In this document: positions 1-9,834 of the stretch, piece by piece
Numbering within the stretch: the stretch's first letter is position 1
Layout of the letters: the number at the start of each line of letters is the position of its first letter
Origin: Isohypsibius dastychi
Taxonomy: Eukaryota; Tardigrada; Eutardigrada; Parachela; Isohypsibiidae
Direction of reading: 5' to 3'
Length of the DNA: 13,131 nucleotides
Assembly (NCBI GenBank): GCA_034696485.1
Contig: JAQIWT010001004.1
Coordinates: forward strand, 1 to 13,131
Notes under the pieces: model-generated
What the model saw: only the letters and a program-made list of their open reading frames with translations
Database searches by the model: none
What the model was told of the DNA's origin: nothing
Made by a program: the position numbers and the translations under genes

Positions 1-3000
1 AGAGTGGGCTGTAAGAAAAATAAAACGCCGTTATGACCTTTACGGCATTAAGGCTTGAACTGAACATGATACCCCCAAACGTCTGAAGTGGAATCTGTTT
101 GGTATTCCATGGTTCTTCACGTCTACTGTGACCAAGCTCATGCTGCCAATAAGCAAGCCAGTTTCCGCGGAGGCTACGACTGGATGGGTCCTTTGAGACG
201 ACTGGATGATTAGCTCTAAAAACATATTGAAAAGTCAAGAAAAAAAGAAACTAGTTTTATTCGGTAGACAAATTAGTTATTGTGTTCAGAATATTATTTT
301 TCAATTTCTCAGTATTTATCAAAACACCGAAATTGTTCAAAAATTTAGTTCTGAAACTAATCCTGAATTTTATTCTGAGAACCGTTCAACAAAAGGTTCA
401 AACCTCTTCATTGTATCGTTGTTCGATCAAAGAATAACCCAATTGTATCAACAGATTCAAAAACGCGCCTTTCGACAAAAAGCCTACTCTGATCGAACAT
501 CGCCGAAAAATTCCATCGAAGCCGAGTTTGCCATATTTCCAGAGAGAGCTGTACCACCCATCTGAACGGATGATGACTGATCCCCAGAACGGTGATCAGC
601 TTTCTGACTCGGGCTTCGTGGGAAATTGAATCGAGGAGCAGGAGTCAGCTGAAGTCCCGGTGGAGTGACATCCACTATCTGAGTACTATTATCTCCTCTT
701 GATGTTCCAACACAAATTTCGTGGAGTAAGTCATGGTCGAGCAGTTTCTCGTCCATATGAAACTGTCCCAACAGCTTGCAGAGTGGGATGTAAGCTTCGT
801 AAGCCAGGGACTCAGTAAAAACAGACCGAAGCTCGGAAAGTATTTCTTCGTTTTCGCTATAAGCTGCGTTGCTTCCGGAACTTGGTGTAGGAGGAGTTGG
901 ACTGGAGGGAATATCCACCGGGATGTTCACTGGTGTTCCAATCGTCAGTTCACCGCTTTCCTTGTCTTTTCGAATTGTTACATAAGGAGAACCAACAAGC
1001 GGCTCAGATTCCGATCGAGTTGGTCTAGATGGTGGTATTTCTGAAATCACGAAATTACGACTTGACTTAAATAATACCTTGTTACTCTTAATGATCAACA
1101 ATTATACCTATTATATTATAATATTGATTATATCATCTATACTATATTCTGTATGCATATTATATCTGTGTATGACGACGTTGAACTGTATTTTATTATT
1201 CAATTTATTTCAATTACTAATATATTATTTTATTTCAGTTATTTTATAATTTAAAAGATCACCTATAGACCGGCTGCTTCCTGGTTCCGGTCCGAACAGC
1301 TGGGTGAAAACCGCGAAGAATTTCACAAGGAGCGGTTGGGTGACTAACAATCTTGCGGCATCCCGACCTATCCGTGTTGCAATACTGTAAATCAAATTCA
1401 GCCACTTGACGACGAGTAAACGCCGTGTTATGACACCATTTGGAAAGATGTGGATGAAGCTTGTCATCAACTCAACAACCGGGTATAGTATTTCATTGAT
1501 AATCTGCGAAAAGGTCACCGCGTACAACTGAACTCAAAGACTCACAAGTGAAAAACCCACCTGAAACGGTAGATGTTCTTTCAACGACGCATCACTGACC
1601 AAAGGAAGAATCTGACTGATCATTTCCATGCATCCCAGTAAGCCGGCTTCATTCATCGTGGTCAGCTTGCGTAAAGCTTCTTTGACCAATTCGGCGCAAT
1701 ACGAGAAGCACTGATCCCAAATTATACAACTTCCGTACAGTTCAGCCACCTGAAAACCAAACCGTTCACCACGATTCTGCAAACGGAAGAAAATGTGGTG
1801 ATTTTTTTTACCTGGAATATAGTATAGCTGACATTCCACGCAGAAACATCTCCAACCACAGCAGTTTTCAGAATAATATCCAATCGATCGAAATTCATGT
1901 CGATTGGAATCAGCTTCTCCTCCTCGACGTAGCAAAGTGATAACGATTTAAGAAGATTGCTAATGATGAATTTCGAAGTCAGTGTTGGACCAACTTTTTC
2001 CGCCAGCCAGACCAACGTGATCATTGACTTGCTTTGAGCAGTTTCCGATGAGTGGGTTGATTGATTTCGAGAACGCTGAACATGCTAAAAATACAAACTT
2101 GGCAAAGAAATGTAAATGAATATTTCAGGCGGAAATGGGCTTTAACCTCAACGGTTTCTTCATCCTCATCCGCTGCAAAAATCTGCTCCTCTTCCGCCAT
2201 ATCTCCCACAGCAAATTTCGTTTCATTTCGAGGCAAAATTTCATCCGTGTCCGTCAGCTTTTCAATCAAAGCAACTACGAAGAACTTCAGGAAGCGACTC
2301 AATCCCAACCGGATAATCATCGTGACAAAAAAATCCTGTTCGAACAGCATGAGGTATGCATTGTACGCAGGAGTTCCGAGAACAGGCGGCTCTGAATAAA
2401 GGCGATGTAGAACCGGAAGGAAGATTTCCGATATTCGGTCAGCCGCGAAGTACTTCGCCACCGGATCCAACAGCAGATATGCAAGCTTGTAACGGTCAGC
2501 AGAGTTTTGTAGCAGGTGAACCAGGAAGACTTCTAGTATGCTCAGACCTTGTCCATCCATTTCTTCCAACACTTGTTCCAAATGACCGAGGTTGGCTATA
2601 AACCGTGAAACGGTGAGAGCAATGATTTGTATGCTTTGGTAAAACATTATTCAGATTTATCAAAGCCACACCTCCGAATTAATAAATTGACAGCCAAATA
2701 AATCACATTACGTTATATAGCTCGATTTTAATCGAAAGATTTTCGTTATTTATTTAATTCTAACGGATTACAAAATTCAAAGCGACAGCAAAACCTACGA
2801 TGGTTGAAAGACCCAGCGAGAAACCGGTGGAGATTTTCCATGTATCTCGGAAACGGGAATATGTCGCTTTGCCGACTCAACAAATGGCTAGAGCTGAACG
2901 GAATGACCCGGCTGCTCATGAGGCCTCGTAATGCAATCGCCAAACTCGTGCTGAATCGATGTTCCTTAATTGCAAATAACTTTCTGGAATACTTGGTTCG

Positions 3001-5774
3001 CTTTCCGATCGATGGGTACCGAATTCGTGGACTTGTTTCATAACTCGCGGAAAATAGCTCAACGGCAAGGCAAGTGAACGAATAGAGATCTTGCCGTAGA
3101 AGGTCAAAACGGGGAGGCTCGATGGAGATGGGTGAAACATAGTCCTCCAACAATTTCGGTTGTTCGTGGTCAACAGCCACGCAGAAATCGATTAAAAGCT
3201 CCAATGTGACGAGATCTTCCAGAACGTTTTCTAAAAACAAGCCTTTAAAACTCAATAATGAAAAAATACTTCGCACTGAAAGACCGAATTCCAACAAAGA
3301 AAAAAACAAATTCATGTTCAACACATTAAGAAAATCACTTCGCAGAAGGCTCTTCACAAACGAAATGAATTAACATTTCTCAAAAAATTCACAACTACTT
3401 TTGTGAACGGAATAAATATGAATAATACAACTTGATAAACTCTAGACCGCTGGAACTCAGAGATGCTACATATTAAAATTTTGTTATCTGTTACATGGTC
3501 ATACCTTGGGTTCCATCGAGAGAATCCTCATCCAGGTGAACACTACTCATGGAGAGCGTATCAACTTGTTCAGTGAGAGGATCGTCACTAATATCGCCAC
3601 CCACAGATATATTATCCGCATTTTTTTCAAGAACACTTCGTTCAGATCCACTCTTCTTTTTTGTGACAAGTTTCGGACTATGAGCCGGAATTTTCCAACC
3701 AATGAATTGCGATCGCGCAACAAAACGAGGTGAATGTGGAACGGAGAACAGCTGCTGGATTCCATGGTTTTTTAGCTGACGATGTTGAACTTGAAGAGAC
3801 AAGACGACATTTTTCGCGGCAACTGCTGACTGACCAGATAACTTGTAACCAAAATTCAAATCGATCCAGTGATGAAGATTTGCCGAAACTTGATCGCTCT
3901 CCAGGGCATCGCGGTGCCAGCGGATAAACTCGGATACACTATCGCACCAGGAAGGAAGTCCAAGGTCGGATAGATCGTCGTGTATAGAGGTAAAAATTTC
4001 GGGATCGGAATAAAATTCGGGAATGCACTCATCCGGCGACCATCTGTACAACCTTTCCAATCTGTGAAAAGAAGTGATAAAATTTTATGGCTGCTTACTA
4101 GGTTGATTAGAAATTATTCAATAACTGTTCTTCAAATATTCTATAATTCAAATGCAGGAAAAAACAAGTTTCAAACGTGGCATTTCCAGAAGAAAATTCA
4201 TTTTTGGCTTACGTTGAAGGATACTCAGCAGGCACCCAGCGTTTCCTAACATGCTGACAAAGCACGCTTTTCGGCATTTGTCGGGCTTTGTAAATATAAA
4301 ATGTGAGATCGCTGAATGTTTCTGGAATGTGGTGAGGAACCATGCCGCCTTCGATGGCTTCATATGTTAAATCCAGTTGGTGGTCACCTTTTGTCAGACG
4401 GTATTTTGACCTGGTCAAATCCCGAAATCCTTCAATCTGTGAAGTAAAATCCACGACCCACGGCATGATAGGATGATAATCTGGATGTCCGAAAGCACGA
4501 CCAGCGGCGTTATTTAGCGCAAGTAGATAATCGTAATTGGTTATTTTTCCGAGACACCATAAAGTCTGGAAAAAAAGCAGCAGAATCAGAACCACATGAA
4601 GAGTAAACCTGAATTGCACTCACAGTCCATTCAGACAATTTACAAAAATCTTCTTCTTCCGGTTCATTTTTTGGTGATTCCAGAATCGGTTTTGGAGGTA
4701 ACGGTTTCAAGCTTTCGAATAACGGCAGTGGTTTCAGCTGAACCCATAAATTTTCCCGAACCGCAATATCTTCAAGACAAATATTCCCACTGAAAAATCC
4801 GGCTACCTGGACGAAGTCCATAGCTTTCAGTATTTGGAAAAGTACGAAATATTTCGCGGAGTCCGTAGATAACAGATCGGAGGTAAATCGAAGGCAGTCT
4901 AACAGGTTATAAGGCCGGTAAGGTAGAGCGACAACAAAATGATCCAGCATTGCTGCCACAAACAACGGCGGTAAAATATTCGGATGGCCTTGCGAAGGAG
5001 AGCGGATGAAAGACGAGCCGGAAAAATCAAGGAATGGACAAAATAAAATCACATTGCACAAAGTGCGGATCACATCGCATGCCACGCTAACATTTTCGCT
5101 TGAATGAGGGTGTAAAATTGCCTGGATACTTTTCGGGAACTTCTTCAGAAGAGCTGCAGACTGAATGGCGGAGTTTTTGTTCTAAAATGTCAAAAAATGC
5201 AGGGTAATCACTAATCAATGAACACTGTAAAAAAATGAAGCAAGTAATAAACCAACCTGGAGATCGAAATCGAACTTGTTTTCGACATATTCGGAACAAC
5301 TGGAATTATCCTGCGTTTCTGGTAATGGTCTGAAATCACGTTTGGATGACGTTTCAAAATAGAATTTCTTTCCTGACCGAACCAATTACCCCGAAACCAA
5401 AACATCCGGTGGGAGAGCTACCCGATAAAGTTCAATGATGGTCCATGCTTCACCGATTTCTTTGAAACTATGGGGCTGATTCAGCAGAAGTTCAATTTCA
5501 CAGTCCGTCAAGGTAGGATGTCGAGGCTGCGGAATAAATGTCGCACTTCTCTTGTTTTCTTGGATAAGGACGTTGAGCCATGGCTGATAAGCCTGGAAAA
5601 GCAAAAAAAACCAATTACAAGCAATAGGATACCAACCTGAAGATGGCAGAAGCCTGGAGGAAAACCTCGAAGAATTACCAAACATAAACACCAGTTGTCG
5701 CTTCCGTTGTCCACCACGCGAACATAACTGGAGTGAAATCCAAAGTCCTCTTCCGGAAACGACGTTTTCATCAT
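1..5774 (-). CDS. sorf-2: WDR81-like BEACH/WD40 protein (SORF-2-like), 3' end outside window
   Basis: WDR81 proteins partner WDR91 (SORF-1 in worms) on endosomes, restrain PI3-kinase activity and promote early-to-late endosome conversion. Exons, in transcript order: 5774-5637, 5592-5390, 5329-5257, 5181-4624, 4565-4213, 4061-3505, 3230-2795, 2633-2147, 2084-1812, 1749-1561, 1503-1263, 1040-488, 215-38 (last end uncertain). The phases join into about 1413 codons without a stop. Order: divergent N-terminus (residues 1-324), BEACH domain (about 325-550, with [24 protein letters not shown] and [15 protein letters not shown]), a kinase-like piece ([13 protein letters not shown]), an acidic linker, helical repeats ([14 protein letters not shown]), a Ser/Pro-rich linker, and [12 protein letters not shown], which in WDR81 immediately precedes the WD40 blades. 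The start is the first of two tandem ATGs, 17 nt after a TTTCTCAG acceptor and with an in-frame stop upstream. Human WDR81 is about 1940 residues, so roughly 400-500 C-terminal residues are missing here. The family call is strong; the symbol is by similarity only. Confidence 0.9.
38..215 (-). other. Start of the WD40 domain of the WDR81-like gene
   Basis: This exon follows a TTTTTAG acceptor at 216-218 and joins the exon ending at 488 in phase (GA plus A gives Glu). It reads [12 protein letters not shown], then a polar stretch, then [17 protein letters not shown]. In human WDR81 the equivalent motif is NWLAYWQYEIG followed by the first WD40 blade (GHSGAVKCV). The 3' boundary is ambiguous. Possible donors are GCC|GTAAAG (exon ends at 44) or AAG|GTCATA (exon ends at 38), with a strong TTTTTCTTACAG acceptor at 9-10. 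Reading straight through to the edge is also open. Confidence 0.75.
216..487 (-). other. Intron 12 of the WDR81-like gene
   Basis: This is a 272-bp AT-rich intron, with donor AGA|GTAGGC and acceptor TTTTTAG on the minus strand. A 119-codon plus-strand open frame overlaps it at 206-565, but its composition is Asn/Lys/Ser-rich and it has no recognisable domain. I see nothing else in it. Confidence 0.7.
1041..1262 (-). other. AT-rich intron 11 of the WDR81-like gene
   Basis: This 222-bp intron has donor ATAG|GTGATC and acceptor GTGATTTCAG. Its body (about 1095-1255) is almost entirely A/T with runs of TATA-like steps, much more AT-rich than the flanking exons. The phase agrees (G plus AA makes Glu). 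Confidence 0.75.
3725..4565 (-). other. BEACH domain-coding region of the WDR81-like gene
   Basis: This stretch spans two exons (4565-4213 and 4061 to about 3725) separated by a 151-bp intron. It encodes the most conserved part of the gene. Visible landmarks are [79 protein letters not shown] and [15 protein letters not shown]. The order YHP...PWVVDF...FRDL..SK...KGD...Y...PDECIPEFY...HHWIDLTFGYKL is the BEACH signature in its WDR81 form. BEACH domains are generally membrane-trafficking scaffolds with no known catalysis. Confidence 0.9.
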
Positions 5775-6387
5775 GGGTATGCATCAAGGATCTGAGAAAT
5801 ATTCGGTTGATAGCTATGACAGATTAAATGCGGCAGCGGTACACCTCCAAACGAGGTGAACATGAAAAAACGAAAACAGAACAGGTCGAACAGTGCAAGA
5901 CGATCAGCTGCCAAGGGGTCCACGCGATATTCCCATCCACTTCACGTAAACCCTGCCGTTAGAAAGTTGGTGTTTCGGCGAGTTTCTTCGAATATTCTGC
6001 ACACTTGCAGATAACGTCAGATATGAATCAATAGATCATGTTCGTATTATTCATCTGTATGTTACGTGAACGCACACCACAATCTCAAACGATTCACCTG
6101 ATACACTTTATCGAAAGAATCGGAGCTATGAAATTAATCAAATGGCTCCCAAGGGGCAACGTTTGCGTACAAGGAAAAAAAAACGGCTAAGGCAAAAATA
6201 GAAAAAAGGTTAATCTGAAGACATCACGAATCACAATTCTCAGCATTAATGACTTTTCTAACAACAGCTAAAACTACCAATGGCGAACTAAGAAAATACA
6301 AGATTATAAACACGCGATTCTTCCGGAGATATAAGGAATGCTGAGTTCAGCAGAACACAGGATGTCGTATAAGGAACATCCACTCGC
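5775..6387. other. Intergenic region between TEX2-like stop and WDR81-like start
   Basis: The 613 bp hold no convincing exon on either strand. They should contain the TEX2 3' UTR, the WDR81 promoter or outron, and any 5' UTR exon. On the minus strand there is a good 3' splice site (ATTTCTCAG, cut between 5792 and 5791) just before the WDR81 ATG, and a U-rich block around 6168-6213. No AATAAA signal was found near the TEX2 stop. A short imperfect inverted repeat (GTACACCTC / GAGGTGAAC, 5839-5861) is probably chance. Confidence 0.6.
5791..5800 (-). promoter_or_regulatory. Probable trans-splice (SL) or 5' UTR splice acceptor of WDR81-like gene
   Basis: On the minus strand the sequence reads ATTTCTCAG|ATCCTTG, and the start codon at 5774 follows 17 nt after the cut. 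The start-codon frame meets TGA five codons upstream, so the acceptor cannot join an upstream coding exon in that frame. A spliced-leader site, or a spliced 5' UTR, fits best. SL addition is common in nematodes but is not provable from genomic sequence. Confidence 0.5.
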
Positions 6388-9300
6388 TCATTTCAGAATG
6401 AGATCACATAATTTAGCCATGCGAACTTCTGGATCGTCAAGAGTGCTGTTCATAACAGGAACGGTGAGGTCGTCCATATTGGGGACCTAAATCGGATACA
6501 AACTCTATAACCATCTGGATGCGCAAAATTAAGAGTTTCTCGTACCGTAATCAGCCGATGGAACTCTGAGGTCATCTTCTTTTCGATCCAATCAGTCACT
6601 TGGTTAAAAGTTACTTCCCGCTCTCCCAATTTCGGGAAAGCCTTCAGATGCAAATCCGGCTTTTGCACAAACCCATACCAGATTTTATCCGAAGGTGGAT
6701 GAGGAACATTGATTGCAAGTCGACCTGCCAAAATGATGCCATTTTTATTTTCTCTCTAGGGAAATATTAGAAAAAAGTCTTACCAGCTAGTCGCTCCACA
6801 ACAACTGTGAGGCAAAGGTCAGTCTCACTGACGTTTTCCATTGCGCGCCGAACAACTCCAACATCGGTGAGCTTTTGGAAAGCTTTGGATTCGGTAATTT
6901 TCTCGACAAAACGAATCATTTTCTGCTTCCCGCCTTCAGTTGGCGACGAACCCTCATCGAAATCGTCGGATTCGTCGCTTTCATACAAGTTGGAATTCCG
7001 CTCTTTGTCGCGAGATGTTGAGGAAGTGAAGTTTGTACTGACACTCTCCAAACTGTTGATGCTAACCGAATCCATCTGGGCATCGTCTTTTGGATCAGCT
7101 TGCTTACTATCCTACATCACACAAAATATGTTTCATAAACAATATCCAAAAAATACGAAAAAAACGGAACAAAAATTAAAAATCGACCAAGAAATTCTTT
7201 GCACCGATGAAATAAGATTCTTAACACCTTTTTTAGATAAAACCATAAAAATTAAAGCATGATGAATCGATGCGAAACGTTAGTAACCGCAACATCAATG
7301 ATATCTTACCGTATCATCCTTGTCCTTTTTCAATCTCATCAGATTCAATTTCGTAGCAAGCGTCATAAGGACGGTTCCATGGTACTCAAAATCCATTTCA
7401 ATCCATATTCCCCGCTGATCAATGCTCGGCTTTTCGCTAACATTGCTTATGATCGGCAAATGTTTACCAAGATCCATATCGGTGATCTGTAGTTCCTCAA
7501 TGTAGTATGGCAATCGAATAATCGAAAGTTTTTTCTGGATTTTCTTTCGAATGACTTCTTCCCAAGTAGGCTCGGTCAGAACATCATAAAATATCCGATG
7601 GAAGAGCACATTAAGGGTCGACAGATTCGGAGACAAATTTGGTCGCATCGTTGGAAACTTGACTTTTCCAGTGGCTGCAACTAGACGCCAATACCAGTCT
7701 TCTTTTTCGCGATCACTTCGCGGAAGAACAAGCAGCGTACAACTCTCACGAACAACAGTGACTGGAAGGTCCTTTTCTTTGTCCTTCTTTTTTTCCTCCT
7801 TGTCTTTTTTCTTCTCATCTTTTTCCTCCTGTTTAGCAGCTTTCTGTTTAATTTCCTCCATCAAAGTTGCAATTGACTGCGGATCAGCGAGCTTAATGCC
7901 GATGGGGAACCTCCATAGCCACCGTCTCTTCCTAGGAATTTCCGGCGGAAGCAGAGTGATCTCAGCACCTTCCAGCTTATAAATTCGAGACTCACTAAAG
8001 GTGAACGTCTCACTCTCCATTTCTTCATCAAACATGGCTCGACGAGGAACAACACGGGTTTTCGGCTTCCGGATCCGCAAATCAGCCCCATCTAGGCTGA
8101 CATAAACACTCTGCGTCTGATTTACATGAAAAGTGGCCGCGTCGAATTCTCCAACAAGCTGATTCATCCAAGCACTGGGTGGGTCAGTTTCCTGCTTGTT
8201 TGTCGCCGGAAATCTAGAACCGGGGTCACCATTCACCAACGCCGGCGGCACAGGGGGAATACCGTACTTCTCTTTGGGTTTTCGAGGGAACAGCACGGTG
8301 AACCATATTCGAACGCTGGCGGTTGCTGTGATAATACAACCAAATAACAATCCCGACATAAAAGCCGGCATGGGAGTAATGACGACGGCGATAAGTAATC
8401 CCACAACGAACAGTAACGGTGGAAGCGATGACATTCCACCCCGAAGCGCGTCAAAGTCGGTTGACTCACGATGATGCGCCTGTCCCTGAAATCAAGTGAA
8501 ATCAATAACTTCGCTTGACTGTAAAAAAGTCGCATTAGAATGCCACGGATGCTGCTCTTGTTACGACAGACATCCACTTGTGCAAAACACAAAGAATGTA
8601 ATCGCCTGAGGAGAAGGAGCTTTCCGTAAATGCGATCATGAATAAACTAACATGAGAATTTCTATGTTCGAAACTCGGCATGAGTAATCCAAAACATTCC
8701 AACTGCTACGACGACGATTCTGATTTTCATTTGTCAAACAATTGTTTTATATTTTTTATCATATCTAGCAAATTTATCCATTAAAAATTTGCAAAATGCA
8801 TTTCGAAATTTGTGGTCACGAGTCACGACTCACGACAATTAAAATTTTCTGTCGCCAAGTTGTACCTTGTGTTCCTGTGGATTATCGATAGGATTCGCTC
8901 CATGACCACCTGCATAAGACTGACGAGGTTCAGTTGGATATGGAGGTGCACTTTGACTAGATGGCAACTGTTCCTTTTTCCCCGGAACTGAACTATCTTG
9001 AGAAACAGTTCTCAGCGAACCGGAAGATGACGCTTCGACAATCGCAGGTTGAATCTTCGCCTTGGCATCCAAAGCTCGATCAAGACTTTCCGTGCTGCCA
9101 CGAGGATTATACGCACCACAGGTAGTTTTGGAAAAATGACTAGAAAGCTCCTGATTCTCCTTCATTGGAGACGCAGCGCCAGACTGATTCTCTCTATGAG
9201 ATGCCTTTCGTTCTTCAAATTTCTTTGCCAACTTCTCCAGAAATTTGGGATGGTGTTCTCCTGGTGACTGAACTGGTTTTTCAGCATTATCCTCTGCGTC

Positions 9301-9675
9301 AGAATTCTTCCGATTAGTGAAGCGTTCACGCAAATTGTGCAGATTATCACGGAAAGACGAAACCCGATCCACAACGGGGGTGCTTGCTGAAGGGACAGCT
9401 GAATCTGGTGCTGACTGCGACGACGAAGCTACTCCATCGAGAGAATTAAATATCCTTCTGGGCGGTGGAATTGGGGCTTTTTCCACCAGCGAATTTGGGG
9501 GAGTAGGGCTATCACCTACCGGGGCTTCCTGTGTAATATCGACAAATTCACTGCTTTTGTCCGCTTTGACATTGAATCGGACACTGAAACCGGAAGGATG
9601 TGACTGTCCCAACGGAGGGGCATCTGCTCCGCTAGGAGCTCGTTTTCGTCGAAGCATTCCAAGCTCATCGGGATC
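6388..9675 (-). CDS. TEX2: TEX2-like SMP-domain lipid-transfer protein
   Basis: TEX2 proteins sit in the ER membrane at contacts with late endosomes/lysosomes and carry an SMP lipid-transfer domain. Exons in transcript order: 9675-8866, 8485-7310, 7111-6784, 6724-6546, 6486-6388 (TGA at 6390-6388). All phases agree and give 863 codons plus stop. Order: a Ser/Pro/Lys-rich N-terminus (1-287), a hydrophobic double span (about 294-336), a PH-like segment (SVYVSLDGADLRIRKPK ... IYKLEGAEITLLPPEIPRKR ... EDWYWRLVAATGK, about 395-543) interrupted by a Lys/Glu-rich loop (485-510), then the SMP-LTD (about 560-863). SMP landmarks: LNVLFHRIFYDVL, PYYIEELQITDMDLG, WIEMDFEYHGTVLMTLATKL, PHPPSDKIWYGF, PKLGEREVTFNQVTDWIEKK and a C-terminal PNMDDLTVPVM. 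The acidic Ser insert before MIRFVEKITESKAFQKL also occurs in animal TEX2. The N-terminus is incomplete: the first exon opens in frame at its acceptor. Confidence 0.9.
8288..8416 (-). other. Membrane-spanning hairpin of TEX2-like protein
   Basis: About 43 residues starting LLFVVGLLIAVVITPMPAF and continuing through MSGLLFGCIITATASVRIW are hydrophobic, with a Pro-Met-Pro turn in the middle. They are followed by the basic stretch PRKPKEKYG. Two short spans separated by a turn match the ER-anchoring membrane segment that precedes the PH-like and SMP parts of TEX2. An ATG at 8434, near the start of this exon, could also start a shorter isoform that keeps the membrane and SMP parts. Confidence 0.75.
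8486..8865 (-). other. Intron 1 (of those seen) of TEX2-like gene
   Basis: This 380-bp intron joins EHK to GQAHHRESTDFDALRGG in phase 0, with donor AAG|GTACAA and acceptor TTGATTTCAG. It holds a small 8-bp-arm inverted repeat (GCAAATTT / AAATTTGC, 8768-8792). Near the donor there are three tandem 7-mers (GTCACGA, GTCACGA, CTCACGA on the plus strand, 8815-8835). I see no coding sequence in it. Confidence 0.7.
8815..8835. repeat. Three tandem 7-mers (GTCACGA type)
   Basis: The plus strand reads GTCACGA, GTCACGA, CTCACGA without a gap. The array ends 30 bp from the minus-strand splice donor at 8865. The 9-mer GACTCACGA at its end also occurs in the next TEX2 exon at 8463-8471. With only three units, a chance origin is possible. 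Confidence 0.6.
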
Positions 9676-9819
9676 CTGTTAAAATTCATGTCATCAATTC
9701 CAAAGGCACAGAATGAGGGGAATAATCGATCAAGTAATAAAACCCCAGCAGAGAGAAAGGCTGAATAAATGCAAAGAATGAAAACTGCCAAACATCAGGA
9801 CAAAAATACGACATGATCC

Positions 9820-9834
9820 TTACTTTTACGGGAA
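9820..9834 (-). other. Candidate 15-nt microexon or leader exon of TEX2-like gene
   Basis: On the minus strand CAACTTTTCAG is followed by ATTATTCCCGTAAAA and then GTAAGG, a good acceptor, 15 nt and a good donor. Joined to the exon at 9675 it stays open and reads IIPVK then DPDELG before the first in-frame Met (9657). It has no ATG of its own. It is therefore either a microexon downstream of a further coding exon, or the first exon after a trans-splice acceptor, making it 5' UTR. Coordinates are good to about one base. Confidence 0.4.

Noticed and set aside
206-565. 119-codon plus-strand open frame
   Set aside because: It overlaps an intron and the end of a well-supported minus-strand WDR81 exon, is Asn/Lys/Ser-rich, and has no recognisable motif.
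1504-1560. A 33-bp intron (1528-1560) with acceptor GAGTTCAG
   Set aside because: The next acceptor, CCTTTTCGCAG, gives a normal 57-bp intron in the same phase. It also aligns better with WDR81 (LPFQ then [13 protein letters not shown]) by removing residues the family lacks.
5087-5299. Alternative frame through the WDR81 exon at 4624-5181 (reading [16 protein letters not shown]...)
   Set aside because: It ends in a stop and does not join the conserved downstream frame. The chosen frame ([14 protein letters not shown]...) connects in phase from FDFDLQ to [13 protein letters not shown].
7659-7982. Ser/Phe-rich plus-strand open frame
   Set aside because: It is the complement of the Lys/Glu-rich coding stretch of the TEX2-like gene.
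8460-8470. TGAGTCA (AP-1-like) heptamer on the minus strand
   Set aside because: It lies within TEX2 coding sequence and a single 7-mer is expected by chance.
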